This document shows positions 1 through 7,204 of a stretch of DNA of 64,000 nucleotides, piece by piece. The position numbers and the translations under genes are program-made. Under the pieces are notes generated by a model. The model was not told the origin of the DNA, did not search any database, and saw only the letters and a list, made by a program, of their open reading frames with translations. Positions within the stretch are counted from its first letter, which is position 1. The number at the start of each line of letters is the position of its first letter. Origin of the DNA: Urechidicola croceus (GTDB lineage: Bacteria > Bacteroidota > Bacteroidia > Flavobacteriales > Flavobacteriaceae); contig NZ_CP017478.1 of assembly GCF_001761325.1 (NCBI RefSeq), forward strand, positions 688,001-752,000, in the 5' to 3' direction.

Positions 1-1
1 A

Positions 2-883
2 CATGATATTTGCGTAAATGCTGATGCAGTTTTATTTGGAGCGATTGGTCATCCAAGATTTGATAACGACCCAAGTGCTAAAGTTCGTCCAGAACAAGGT
101 TTGTTGAAGATGCGAAAAGCATTAGGTTTATTTGCCAATGTAAGACCAACTTTTACATTTCCATCTTTAATTGATAAATCTCCATTAAAAAGAGAACGTA
201 TTGAAGGAACAGATTTAGTTTTTTTACGTGAATTAACTGGAGGAATTTACTTTGGAGAAAAGGGTAGAAGAGATGGTGGAGAAACTGCTTTTGATAACTG
301 TGTATACACAAGAGAAGAAGTGCAACGTTTGGCTAAAAAAGGATTTGAATTGGCAATGACACGTTCTAAAAGATTATGTTGTGTAGATAAAGCAAATGTA
401 TTAGAAACTTCACGTTTGTGGAGAGAAACTGTACAAGCAATGGAAAAAGATTATCCAGAAGTAGAAGTGTCTTATGAATTTGTAGATGCAGTCGCTATGC
501 GATTGGTACAATGGCCAAATTCATATGATGTGTTGATTACTGAAAATTTATTTGGAGATATTTTAACAGATGAAGCATCTGTAATTTCAGGATCGATGGG
601 ATTAATGCCATCAGCATCTGTAGGAACTAATAACCAATTATTTGAACCAATTCATGGTTCTTATCCACAAGCAACAGGAAAAAATATTGCAAACCCTTTG
701 GCAACAATACTATCAGCCGCAATGATGTTTGAAATGGCATTTGGATTGAAAGAAGAAGCTGAAGCAATTCGAGCAGTAGTAAATAAATCTTTAGCAGAAG
801 GTGTTGTAACTGAAGATTTAGCAGCAGGAAAAAAAGCCTACGGAACAAGTGAAGTAGGAGATTGGCTTGCACAAAACGTTTAA
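2..883 (+). CDS. leuB: 3-isopropylmalate dehydrogenase, 5' end outside the window
   Basis: Oxidises and decarboxylates 3-isopropylmalate to 2-oxoisocaproate with NAD in leucine synthesis; cytoplasmic dimer. The reading frame is open back to base 2, so the gene begins before the window; the first ATG-like codons here are internal. Visible family motifs are GAIGHPRFD and KVRPEQGLLKMRK near the start, RELTGGIYFGEKG in the middle, the DVLITENLFGDILTDEAS active-site segment and the C-terminal GSYPQATGKNIANP loop. The roughly 293 visible residues correspond to the C-terminal four fifths of a typical LeuB of about 350-370 residues. The other leu genes would be expected upstream, outside the window. 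A clear terminator hairpin follows the stop codon. Confidence 0.97.
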   Translation, partial: HDICVNADAVLFGAIGHPRFDNDPSAKVRPEQGLLKMRKALGLFANVRPTFTFPSLIDKSPLKRERIEGTDLVFLRELTGGIYFGEKGRRDGGETAFDNCVYTREEVQRLAKKGFELAMTRSKRLCCVDKANVLETSRLWRETVQAMEKDYPEVEVSYEFVDAVAMRLVQWPNSYDVLITENLFGDILTDEASVISGSMGLMPSASVGTNNQLFEPIHGSYPQATGKNIANPLATILSAAMMFEMAFGLKEEAEAIRAVVNKSLAEGVVTEDLAAGKKAYGTSEVGDWLAQNV

Positions 884-908
884 ACTAACTATGTTTTTAT
901 ATGACTGG

Positions 909-949
909 AGGATTTAGTAAATTTGATTTTACTAAATCCTTCTCTTTTT
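909..949 (+). terminator. Rho-independent terminator after leuB
   Basis: A perfect 13-bp stem (909-921 pairing with 928-940) with a 6-base loop is followed by a T-rich tract at 941-949. It ends exactly where the next gene's ATG begins (950), so it occupies the whole region where a leader would lie. Confidence 0.85.
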
Positions 950-1345
950 ATGAAAAAAATATTATTATTAACCGTAACTCTATTTCTAACTAGTTGTACT
1001 TGCAACGAAAAATCAACATCTATGGCACAAGGAGATTTTGCTCATATTGTATTCTTTTGGCTAAAAAATCCAGACAATCAAGCGGACAGAAAAGCATTTG
1101 AAGAATCATTAACTCGATTTATCAACAAATCTGAATTTATTAAAACGATGCATGTAGGTACTCCTGCAGCAACCAACAGAGAAGTTATTGATAATAGTTA
1201 TACTTATTGTTTAAGTTTGACTTTTGAAAATAAAGCAATGCAAGATAAATATCAAGACGAGCCAAATCATAAAATATTTATTGAAGAATCTTCACCATTA
1301 TGGGAAAAAGTGATTGTATATGATTCTGAAAATATTTTAAAATAA
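950..1345 (+). CDS. Dabb-domain (stress-responsive A/B barrel) lipoprotein
   Basis: I start the gene at the ATG at 950 because it gives a clean lipoprotein signal peptide (MKKILLLTVTLFLTSC, lipobox LTSC at residues 13-16); a frame opening at 923 would begin inside the leuB terminator. After the lipid-modified Cys, residues 30-131 match a single Dabb domain: HIVFFWLKNP at the first strand, a helix with KAFEESLTRF, and a late HKIFIEE segment, as in the small dimeric alpha/beta-barrel proteins. The family has no single known function. It is probably attached to the outer membrane facing the periplasm. A bidirectional terminator follows directly. Confidence 0.8.
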   Translation: MKKILLLTVTLFLTSCTCNEKSTSMAQGDFAHIVFFWLKNPDNQADRKAFEESLTRFINKSEFIKTMHVGTPAATNREVIDNSYTYCLSLTFENKAMQDKYQDEPNHKIFIEESSPLWEKVIVYDSENILK

Positions 1346-1379
1346 AAAAAAATCCTGCTTAATACAGGATTTTTTCTTT
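1343..1379. terminator. Bidirectional terminator between convergent genes
   Basis: Stem AATCCTG (1351-1357) pairs with CAGGATT (1365-1371) around a 7-base loop. It has an A-run on the left and a T-run on the right, so it can serve both the Dabb gene and the convergent minus-strand lipoprotein genes. Confidence 0.85.
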
Positions 1380-1401
1380 ATAAATAATTAATAAATGATG
1401 T

Positions 1402-1803
1402 TTATTTTAATTTTATGTTGATAACTCCATTAACACCACGAATACCATATATTCCAGTTTCTGAGGGTTCTTTGTATACGCTAACTGATTTTATATCCAA
1501 TACATTTATCATACTTGATAGTTGAGAATAATTACCGTTAAATGTATTTCCATCAACTAAAAAAAGGGGTTCTGAAGTATTCATAAATGAATTTCCTGTT
1601 CGAACTAAAACAAGTGTATTATCTCCTTGACCTTTTACTGTAACACCTGATAGTCTTCTTAAATAATCGGCAAGTGATATTTCTGGTTGTGTAGCAACAA
1701 CAGTATCTGGTTGAAATTCAGGTTCTAAATAGGTTGTTTTTTCTTTAACTGATTTACAACTCATTATACTAAATATGAGAAGTAATAAGATTACTTTTTT
1801 CAT
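1402..1803 (-). CDS. TonB-dependent-receptor plug-domain lipoprotein, copy 1
   Basis: A 133-residue protein with a lipoprotein signal (MKKVILLLLIFSIMSC, Cys16), a variable linker, and one plug-like domain at residues 45-133. The plug signature is visible: ISLADYLRRLSGVTVKG, then PLFLVDGNTF, then DIKSVSVYKEPSE and a final YGIRGVNGVINIKLK. There is no beta-barrel, so it cannot be a transporter itself. It is 7 bases downstream of a paralogue with the same layout, and the two are probably co-transcribed. Stand-alone plug lipoproteins of this size are known in Flavobacteriia but their role is not established. It could dock on a barrel or on TonB. Confidence 0.8.
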   Translation of the reverse strand: MKKVILLLLIFSIMSCKSVKEKTTYLEPEFQPDTVVATQPEISLADYLRRLSGVTVKGQGDNTLVLVRTGNSFMNTSEPLFLVDGNTFNGNYSQLSSMINVLDIKSVSVYKEPSETGIYGIRGVNGVINIKLK

Positions 1804-1810
1804 AATTTAC

Positions 1811-2221
1811 TTATTTTAATTTTATAGAAATAACGCCATTTGCTCCACGTACACCATAAAATGAAGTGTCTGAAGCATCTTTATATACTTGAACAGATTT
1901 AATATCGGCTGTACTAATAATTCCAGTTAATTCATTAAAAGAGCCGTTAAATTGATTTCCATTGATTAAAAATAATGGTTCAGAACTCATTACTAATGAA
2001 TTACCACCTGAGCGCACACGTATTGAAATATCATCGCCGCTACCTCGAACTGTAACTCCTGAAAGTTGTCGTAGATAATCAGACAATGGAATTTCTACTT
2101 TTAAATTAGAAACTTCATTATTAGGCTGCTTGGCAGATTCAATAATAACTCCATCTTGTTGAGATTTACAACTCATCAAAAATAGTAGGCAAATAATACA
2201 AATGGATATTAGATTTTTCAT
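1811..2221 (-). CDS. TonB-dependent-receptor plug-domain lipoprotein, copy 2
   Basis: A 136-residue paralogue of the following gene. The lipoprotein signal ends at MSCKSQQ (Cys18). The plug-like domain carries IPLSDYLRQLSGVTVRG, PLFLINGNQFNG, DIKSVQVYKDASD and YGVRGANGVISIKLK. The two copies agree closely in the domain and differ in the linker after the signal peptide, which fits an older tandem duplication. This is the first gene of the two-gene unit. It is divergent from the LacI-type regulator at 2394, with 172 bases between the starts, so control by that regulator is possible, but I see no operator there. Confidence 0.8.
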   Translation of the reverse strand: MKNLISICIICLLFLMSCKSQQDGVIIESAKQPNNEVSNLKVEIPLSDYLRQLSGVTVRGSGDDISIRVRSGGNSLVMSSEPLFLINGNQFNGSFNELTGIISTADIKSVQVYKDASDTSFYGVRGANGVISIKLK

Positions 2222-2393
2222 AATAGTTAGTTTAAGTAATATAAAAGTACAAAATAATAAATTATAATATCTTAAAAAAGTATTAAATCGTACATATTCA
2301 ACTAGTTACGCAAAACATCACTGTTAAAATTTTTGCTAGTATATTAATTTGTATTAATTTCAAAACTTTTTATAATTCTCATTCAATATAGTC

Positions 2394-3443
2394 ATGGCTT
2401 CATTTAATAATATCAGAATAGTAGATATTGCAAAGATTTTAAATGTATCAGTATCAACGGTTTCTAAATCTCTGAAGGACAGTCATGAAATAAGTGAAAA
2501 AACTAAAAAAAGAGTAAGGGCAGTAGCCAAAAAACACAATTATCAGCCAAATTTTAGTGCGGTTAGTTTAAAAAACAGATCGACAATGACTATTGGTGTT
2601 ATAATTCCTGATATACTGAACTATTTTTTTGTAAATGCTCTGCATGGTATTGAAAAAGAAGCTAGAGCAAATGGTTATAAAATGATTACTTGCTTATCAA
2701 ATGAACAACATCATTTAGAAGTTGAAAATTTGAACGTTCTAGCAAATGGGAGTGTAGATGGCTTGATTCTTTCATTAGCCAAAGGAACTCAGAGTTCACA
2801 TAAATATAAACATGTACAGAATGTTATTAATAATAACATTCCAGTGGTGTTGTTTGATCGAGTTACAGATGATTTAAATTGCGATAAAATTATTTCTGAT
2901 GATTTTAAAGGAGCCTATGATGCAACATTATTTTTAATTAATAGTGGTTGCAAAAATATAGCCTTAATAACTACACATACTGATTTAAGTGTTGTAAAAT
3001 TAAGAAAAAGAGGTTGTGAAAAAGCCTTGATTGAAAACGATTTGCTGAACCGAAAATTGGTTTTTAACATTGACAATTTAAATAGATCAGAACCTATAAT
3101 TCAAAACTTTTTAGCATCAAATAATGTAGATGCTGTATTTACTGTTGATGAACTGCTAGCTATAAAAGTTTTGAAAATTGCCAATAAATTAAAATATAAG
3201 GTTCCAAATGACTTAAAGGTTATTGGATTTGCCGATGGAGAATTATCTAAAGAATATTATCCATCATTATCAACTGTAGATTTACATGCGAACGAAATTG
3301 GTAAAATTGCAGCTAAAACTTTATTAGAACGTTTAGAACAAAATAAGCAGAATTCTAAAAAGGAAGATAAGAATGTTCAGTTAGTGCCAAAGACTATTAT
3401 TGTTAATTCTAAACTTATTCATAGAAATAGTACCAATAATTAA
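2394..3443 (+). CDS. LacI/GalR-family transcriptional regulator
   Basis: A 349-residue one-component regulator. Residues 8-55 form the LacI HTH plus hinge helix (IRIVDIAKILNVSVSTVSKSL, then a helix with KTKKRVRAVAKKHNY). From residue 65 the periplasmic-binding-like sensor domain begins (TIGVIIPDILNYFF), with VVLFDRV, a DAVFTVDELLAIKVL segment and the late TVDLHANEIGKIAAKTLLERL. It should bind a palindromic operator and release or bind it on sensing a sugar-like ligand. No sugar-use genes adjoin it; the only neighbours are the divergent plug lipoproteins. It resembles the regulator at 29165 but lacks the obvious nearby operator seen there. Confidence 0.9.
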   Translation: MASFNNIRIVDIAKILNVSVSTVSKSLKDSHEISEKTKKRVRAVAKKHNYQPNFSAVSLKNRSTMTIGVIIPDILNYFFVNALHGIEKEARANGYKMITCLSNEQHHLEVENLNVLANGSVDGLILSLAKGTQSSHKYKHVQNVINNNIPVVLFDRVTDDLNCDKIISDDFKGAYDATLFLINSGCKNIALITTHTDLSVVKLRKRGCEKALIENDLLNRKLVFNIDNLNRSEPIIQNFLASNNVDAVFTVDELLAIKVLKIANKLKYKVPNDLKVIGFADGELSKEYYPSLSTVDLHANEIGKIAAKTLLERLEQNKQNSKKEDKNVQLVPKTIIVNSKLIHRNSTNN

Positions 3444-3500
3444 TTATTGAAAATCAAAGTAAGTAGTGTGTTTTGAAATAGTCTATTTAACATAATATAA

Positions 3501-3637
3501 ATTATAGTACAAATACACAGTAATTGCCGGATAGCCGTATTTCAGGCTATTTAGCATAATATCAGATATAATGTCTTTAGACTTATATCGTCAGATATTA
3601 TGTTAAAGGCAATTACGGCTAAAATTCTAGATTTTAT
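3501..3637. repeat. Structured 137-base repeat R1, copy 1
   Basis: Differs at about four positions from 11062-11198. It can fold into a branched structure: outer arms TAATTGCC (3521-3528) with GGCAATTA (3609-3616); a side hairpin ATAGCC/GGCTAT (3531-3550); long arms TTTAGCATAATATC (3550-3563) with GATATTATGTTAAA (3594-3607), which have one mismatch; and an apical hairpin at 3565-3589. With copy 2 it brackets module A. Confidence 0.85.
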
Positions 3638-3736
3638 ATGATAGCTATAATTCTATATTATGTAAAATATCCCAGTACCATTATATTTCTATACGATATT
3701 CAGTACTTGGGTCATTAATATTTTAAATACGTCATT

Positions 3737-3778
3737 CTCGTAGATTCAAAATCCTGCAATCATTTGTAACTATAATTT
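3737..3778. repeat. 42-base repeat R3, copy 1
   Basis: Identical over 42 bases to 23312-23353. It starts CTCGTAGATTCAAAATCC and ends ACTATAATTT. No coding potential was seen in either copy, and both lie in repeat-rich spacers. Confidence 0.8.
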
Positions 3779-4224
3779 GTCATTATGTAAAATTGCCTCT
3801 ACCAAGCGCTCGATTGTTTTATAAAATCAAATTGCTCTGGCAATTTATTTTACACACAATTATCCATCGCTTGCCAACGCCAAAATAAAAGCTAACCTTT
3901 TTGCTCTTATTAAAAAATCGCGTACTCGATAAAATGTACGTAATAAAAAATTTCAGACGATTCTCGTGAGTTTGCCACAAGAGTATAAAATTTAAGAAAA
4001 ATAAATTTCTATACACTTGTTATTTGTGGAACTTCAATTAATCTTCTTTTTCGAGTTTCATTATCTTTTGTCTTGAAACAAAAGAAACAAAAATTCAAGG
4101 CTGCATAAACTTTTGGAAACAATTAACGGCTCATTCGCTATATTTTAGGAAACATTGTAACTCGTTAACATTGCTTTGAAATCCTTTGTATAATTGAAAC
4201 ACTTAAGATACTTTATTGCTAAAT

Positions 4225-4281
4225 CCCTAAAATATGGACGCTCATTTCACCTATTGTTTTTCCAAAATTTTATGAGGCCAA
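4225..4281. repeat. Repeat R4, copy 1, at the 3' side of module A
   Basis: About 57 bases, closely similar to 11571-11631 (shared CCCTAAAATATGGA, CGCTCATTTC, CCTATTGTTTT, CAAAATTTTATGAGG). In both places it lies just downstream of the last minus-strand gene of a module (stop codons at 4313 and 11635). This copy also forms the right arm of an imperfect inverted repeat with 4115-4149. Confidence 0.75.
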
Positions 4282-4312
4282 GTTTAACATCGAGATTCTA
4301 TTTTACATAATG

Positions 4313-4495
4313 TTATGATGACCAATCTTTTTTCGATATCATTGCAATTCGAATCTCTTTAAAGGCACTTAACAGTTCCTTATCTAATGCATCTATTTCA
4401 CCATTTGCATAATCCTTATATTTTTTTGAATCTATTATGTCTGTAATTATTCTCTTGTAAGTATCATAAATTGGTTTGCGTTCTGGATAAGCCAT
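4313..4495 (-). CDS. Small protein at the end of the module A operon
   Basis: A 60-residue charged protein (MAYPERKPIYDTYKRI at the N-terminus, then a predicted second helix rich in Asp, Glu and Lys, ending KKDWSS). It starts 13 bases after the methyltransferase stop on the same strand, so it is very likely translated from the same mRNA. It has no membrane segment, Cys cluster or recognisable motif. I do not recognise the family. Position suggests an accessory subunit or inhibitor of the methyltransferase or its partners, but that is only inference. Repeat R4 follows directly. Confidence 0.6.
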   Translation of the reverse strand: MAYPERKPIYDTYKRIITDIIDSKKYKDYANGEIDALDKELLSAFKEIRIAMISKKDWSS

Positions 4496-4508
4496 ATATT
4501 TTAATATT

Positions 4509-6425
4509 TTAAATTGGTACTGGAGTATTATTTTCTAACCTTAATTCATTTTCATAATTATCAAGTCTATTATAATATTTGGATTCAATTAAGAATTTTA
4601 TATCATCTTTATTATTATGATTCAAGATATAATTTTTCTCATCTTCGGTAAACTCTGGAATTCCAAACTTCTTAATATAGTTTTTGCTTATTGATCTATG
4701 ATTAGAAATATAATATTTACTTGTTTGTGATATGTAAAACCAGAATATATCTGTTTCTAAAATGGATTTTAGTATTAATAATTCATTTATATCTTCTGAA
4801 AACGCAGCTAAACCATTATAAAATAGTAAATCTCTATCTTCCGTGATAACAAAATTTGGAGAATCTGTTATGTGTGGAAAAAACAGTTTAAGTCCTTTTA
4901 TATCTAGGGATTGTGTTCTTCCATATGCATACCAAGCTTCATATTCTCTTTTTCCCTTATCTCGTTTTGAAAGCACACTTCTATTAGATTCTAAATAACT
5001 ATAAGCACTTGGGAAATTAATTCTAAAATCATCTTCTACAATTACGTTTCTGATTTCATTAGTATAATAGTACGGAAAAATGATAACTTCTCGATTTGCA
5101 AATAATGATTCTTGACTTTCAATACTATTAGAATTAATAATCGAACGACAAATTCCTCTTTCAATTCTAACTTCCTCCTCCCCTTTTTCTTTTCTATAAT
5201 AATACTCATTGTCTTCTCTAACAGGTGTGAACTTAAAAACTTTATTTTTAAGTGTAGCTATACCATTTCTTGTTTGGTATTTATCAAAAAAATGAATTCC
5301 TGTATTCTCTATTATTGATATTAACTTCTCCGCATATTCGTTATCAACTAAATTCCAACCATTCCAATCATCAATACTTTTATATTCGATAAAATAAAAA
5401 TCATTTTCGTTTATTTCTAATAGTGATTTACTTTCCTTTCGCTTATAATATATTCCATTAGAAAATTCATTTGAAACAAAACATAAACAAGTATAAGTAT
5501 TATATGCTTCAAATATTTGCTCACCTCCGAAATCTACAATTTTTAGAGATAGATTTTTGGAAGAAAAATAATTACGAAGTCCTCTCCCATTTATACTTTT
5601 AAAGAAAGAATTGACTGTAATGTAACCTAGAACTCCATTCGGAGATAAATTTTTAACACCAATTTCAAAAAAAGGAATATATAAATCTGGATGACCACTA
5701 TTTCCAACACTCCAGTTTTTTACTAACGATAAAGATTCTTCATCCATATTTCTAGAACATACATAAGGAGGGTTTCCAACGATAATGTCGAAATTATTAA
5801 TAGTGTTATTAAAAGCATTATTAATATCAAAACTTAAAGTATTTCCCGTATGAAAGTTAAAATTAAAATTAGCGTCCTCTTCTTGGATTATGGCATTTAA
5901 ACTTAAAAGTATTTTTGCTCTATTAATACTATAATTTGCGATGTCAATACCAAATAAATTTTCACTATAAATTTCATTGAAATTTTTATTGCTATTATAT
6001 TTGATATAATTAGAAACTGTTAACAGAAAACCACCACAGCCACATGCAATATCAGCACAAATTACATCTTCAATATTCCCTTCCCACTTATTAAAAGTGC
6101 TTTCTATGATATAGTCTCGTATATTTTTAGGCGTGTAAACAGCGCCTGTAATAACTTTGTCTTCTGGCGAGATAACAAATTCAAAAGCAGAAATTAAATC
6201 TTCAAGTGTGTTTATATTAATTTTTGAATTAAAATCTAGAAAATCAGAATAATCTTCGTCTATATTACTGATTAAATAATTATTAATAAAATCATTGTGA
6301 ACTATATTAATATTATTAGAGTCTAAAAAAGAAGAAACAAGCAATCTATCTACTTCCAAAATTTCTTTAGAGTAGTTATTTAAAAATTTATTTAATTTAG
6401 ACTTATTCATATTATTTGAGGACAA
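4509..6425 (-). CDS. N6-adenine DNA methyltransferase, TaqI/Eco57I type
   Basis: A 638-residue enzyme that should transfer a methyl group from S-adenosylmethionine to adenine N6 in a specific DNA site. Residues 94-107 hold the GAVYTPKNIRDYII element, residues 123-133 the AdoMet-binding motif I (ADIACGCGG) and residues 218-221 the catalytic NPPY. The C-terminal half resembles the TaqI/Eco57I-type target-recognition region, with WYAYGRTQSLD a typical piece. The N-terminal 90 residues show no PD-(D/E)XK nuclease, so it is not an evident type IIG enzyme. It overlaps the preceding gene by 19 bases. It is probably either the host-protecting half of module A or its DNA-marking component. Confidence 0.88.
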   Translation of the reverse strand: MSSNNMNKSKLNKFLNNYSKEILEVDRLLVSSFLDSNNINIVHNDFINNYLISNIDEDYSDFLDFNSKININTLEDLISAFEFVISPEDKVITGAVYTPKNIRDYIIESTFNKWEGNIEDVICADIACGCGGFLLTVSNYIKYNSNKNFNEIYSENLFGIDIANYSINRAKILLSLNAIIQEEDANFNFNFHTGNTLSFDINNAFNNTINNFDIIVGNPPYVCSRNMDEESLSLVKNWSVGNSGHPDLYIPFFEIGVKNLSPNGVLGYITVNSFFKSINGRGLRNYFSSKNLSLKIVDFGGEQIFEAYNTYTCLCFVSNEFSNGIYYKRKESKSLLEINENDFYFIEYKSIDDWNGWNLVDNEYAEKLISIIENTGIHFFDKYQTRNGIATLKNKVFKFTPVREDNEYYYRKEKGEEEVRIERGICRSIINSNSIESQESLFANREVIIFPYYYTNEIRNVIVEDDFRINFPSAYSYLESNRSVLSKRDKGKREYEAWYAYGRTQSLDIKGLKLFFPHITDSPNFVITEDRDLLFYNGLAAFSEDINELLILKSILETDIFWFYISQTSKYYISNHRSISKNYIKKFGIPEFTEDEKNYILNHNNKDDIKFLIESKYYNRLDNYENELRLENNTPVPI

Positions 6426-7204
6426 ATATCTTTAGTATTCCAATCATTATTAATATTATGAAACCCAAAATGATTAGCCAAACTTGCAATAAATGGTTTT
6501 AAGGTTCTTTCTTGTGCACTTCCAAGTACTTTTAAATATCTTGGGTCTCTTTTTAATTTACGCCATAAATCTGGTGCAAAATTTGAGAAAACAAAGTCTA
6601 AACCAGATATGAAATCCATAGGATAGTGCATGAATCTTGGATTATCAAGTATTAATTGATTTCCGAAATTTTTACCTTGTCCATTATATCCATCTAACTT
6701 CCTTCCTCCCATTTGAAAATGATATATTGGATGTACTTCGTTTGATGGGTTTCCTCCTTCAATATGCCTATCTAAATGATAAGAAAGAATATGGTCTTTT
6801 TGCTTTCTAGATTTTCCTTCAACGATAATATTAAATTCTAAATGTTTAAAAGGGTCTTTAAATTCTTTAGAAGAATCAAAGTACTCACCATTTAGATTTA
6901 TACTAAAATCTAAAATTGCTTTTTTTACAGTTTTTGGAAATTGAATATTATTAGAAACATCTATTTCAATACTAAAACCACTTATTTTATAACCCCAACT
7001 TAAAGGAGTTCCAACCATTTTTTTTGATTTTTCATCCAACTTTGTTGGAGGTAATATTTTTTCATCTATAAGTTGTTTTCTAGCTCTATCGATTGATCCA
7101 ATTGATTTATGACTTATTGAACATTTCTCTAATGCTCTTTGTAGCAAAGTCAATTCATCGGCTAATTTCAATCGATAACTTTTATTATTTGAATCGATTG
7201 TCAT
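6407..7204 (-). CDS. Module A protein of unknown fold, possible effector
   Basis: A 265-residue soluble protein that I cannot assign to a named family. Features that look conserved are an EGKSRKQKDHILSYHLDRH stretch (residues 129-147), HPIYHFQMGG (158-167) and a PRFMHYPMDFISGLDFVFSNF-like segment (189-209). The tripeptide E129-G-K131 follows a hydrophobic strand (FNIIV), which could be the ExK half of a PD-(D/E)XK nuclease site with an Asp upstream, but this is speculative. Its ATG abuts the receiver gene's stop with no spacing, and its 3' end overlaps the methyltransferase start by 19 bases, so translation is probably coupled. In an operon with a methyltransferase and no other obvious nuclease, it is the best candidate for an effector. 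Confidence 0.7.
   Translation of the reverse strand: MTIDSNNKSYRLKLADELTLLQRALEKCSISHKSIGSIDRARKQLIDEKILPPTKLDEKSKKMVGTPLSWGYKISGFSIEIDVSNNIQFPKTVKKAILDFSINLNGEYFDSSKEFKDPFKHLEFNIIVEGKSRKQKDHILSYHLDRHIEGGNPSNEVHPIYHFQMGGRKLDGYNGQGKNFGNQLILDNPRFMHYPMDFISGLDFVFSNFAPDLWRKLKRDPRYLKVLGSAQERTLKPFIASLANHFGFHNINNDWNTKDICPQII

Larger units (their letters stand above)
3444..4312. other. 869-base non-coding block with several repeat elements
   Basis: No convincing gene is present. A 65-codon frame on the minus strand (3819-4016) has an uninformative hydrophobic product and lies among repeats. The block holds, in order: a 137-base element repeated at 11062; a hairpin with arms at 3671-3678 and 3703-3711 (CCCAGTAC against GTACTTGGG); a 42-base segment repeated exactly at 23312; a CTTTTG/CAAAAG palindrome at 4065-4084; an imperfect inverted repeat with arms near 4115-4149 and 4226-4263; and a 57-base element repeated at 11571. 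TTTAACATAAT-like words and their reverse complement recur throughout. Confidence 0.7.

Noticed and set aside
627-872. Leucine-rich open frame antisense to leuB
   Set aside because: It lies entirely within leuB on the opposite strand, and its composition follows from leuB codon use.
923-949. Upstream start for the Dabb lipoprotein
   Set aside because: It lies inside the leuB terminator stem and would destroy the lipoprotein signal peptide.
3819-4016. 65-codon open frame on the minus strand
   Set aside because: The product is a low-information hydrophobic/aromatic string inside a repeat-rich spacer, with no homologous feature at the equivalent spot beside module B.
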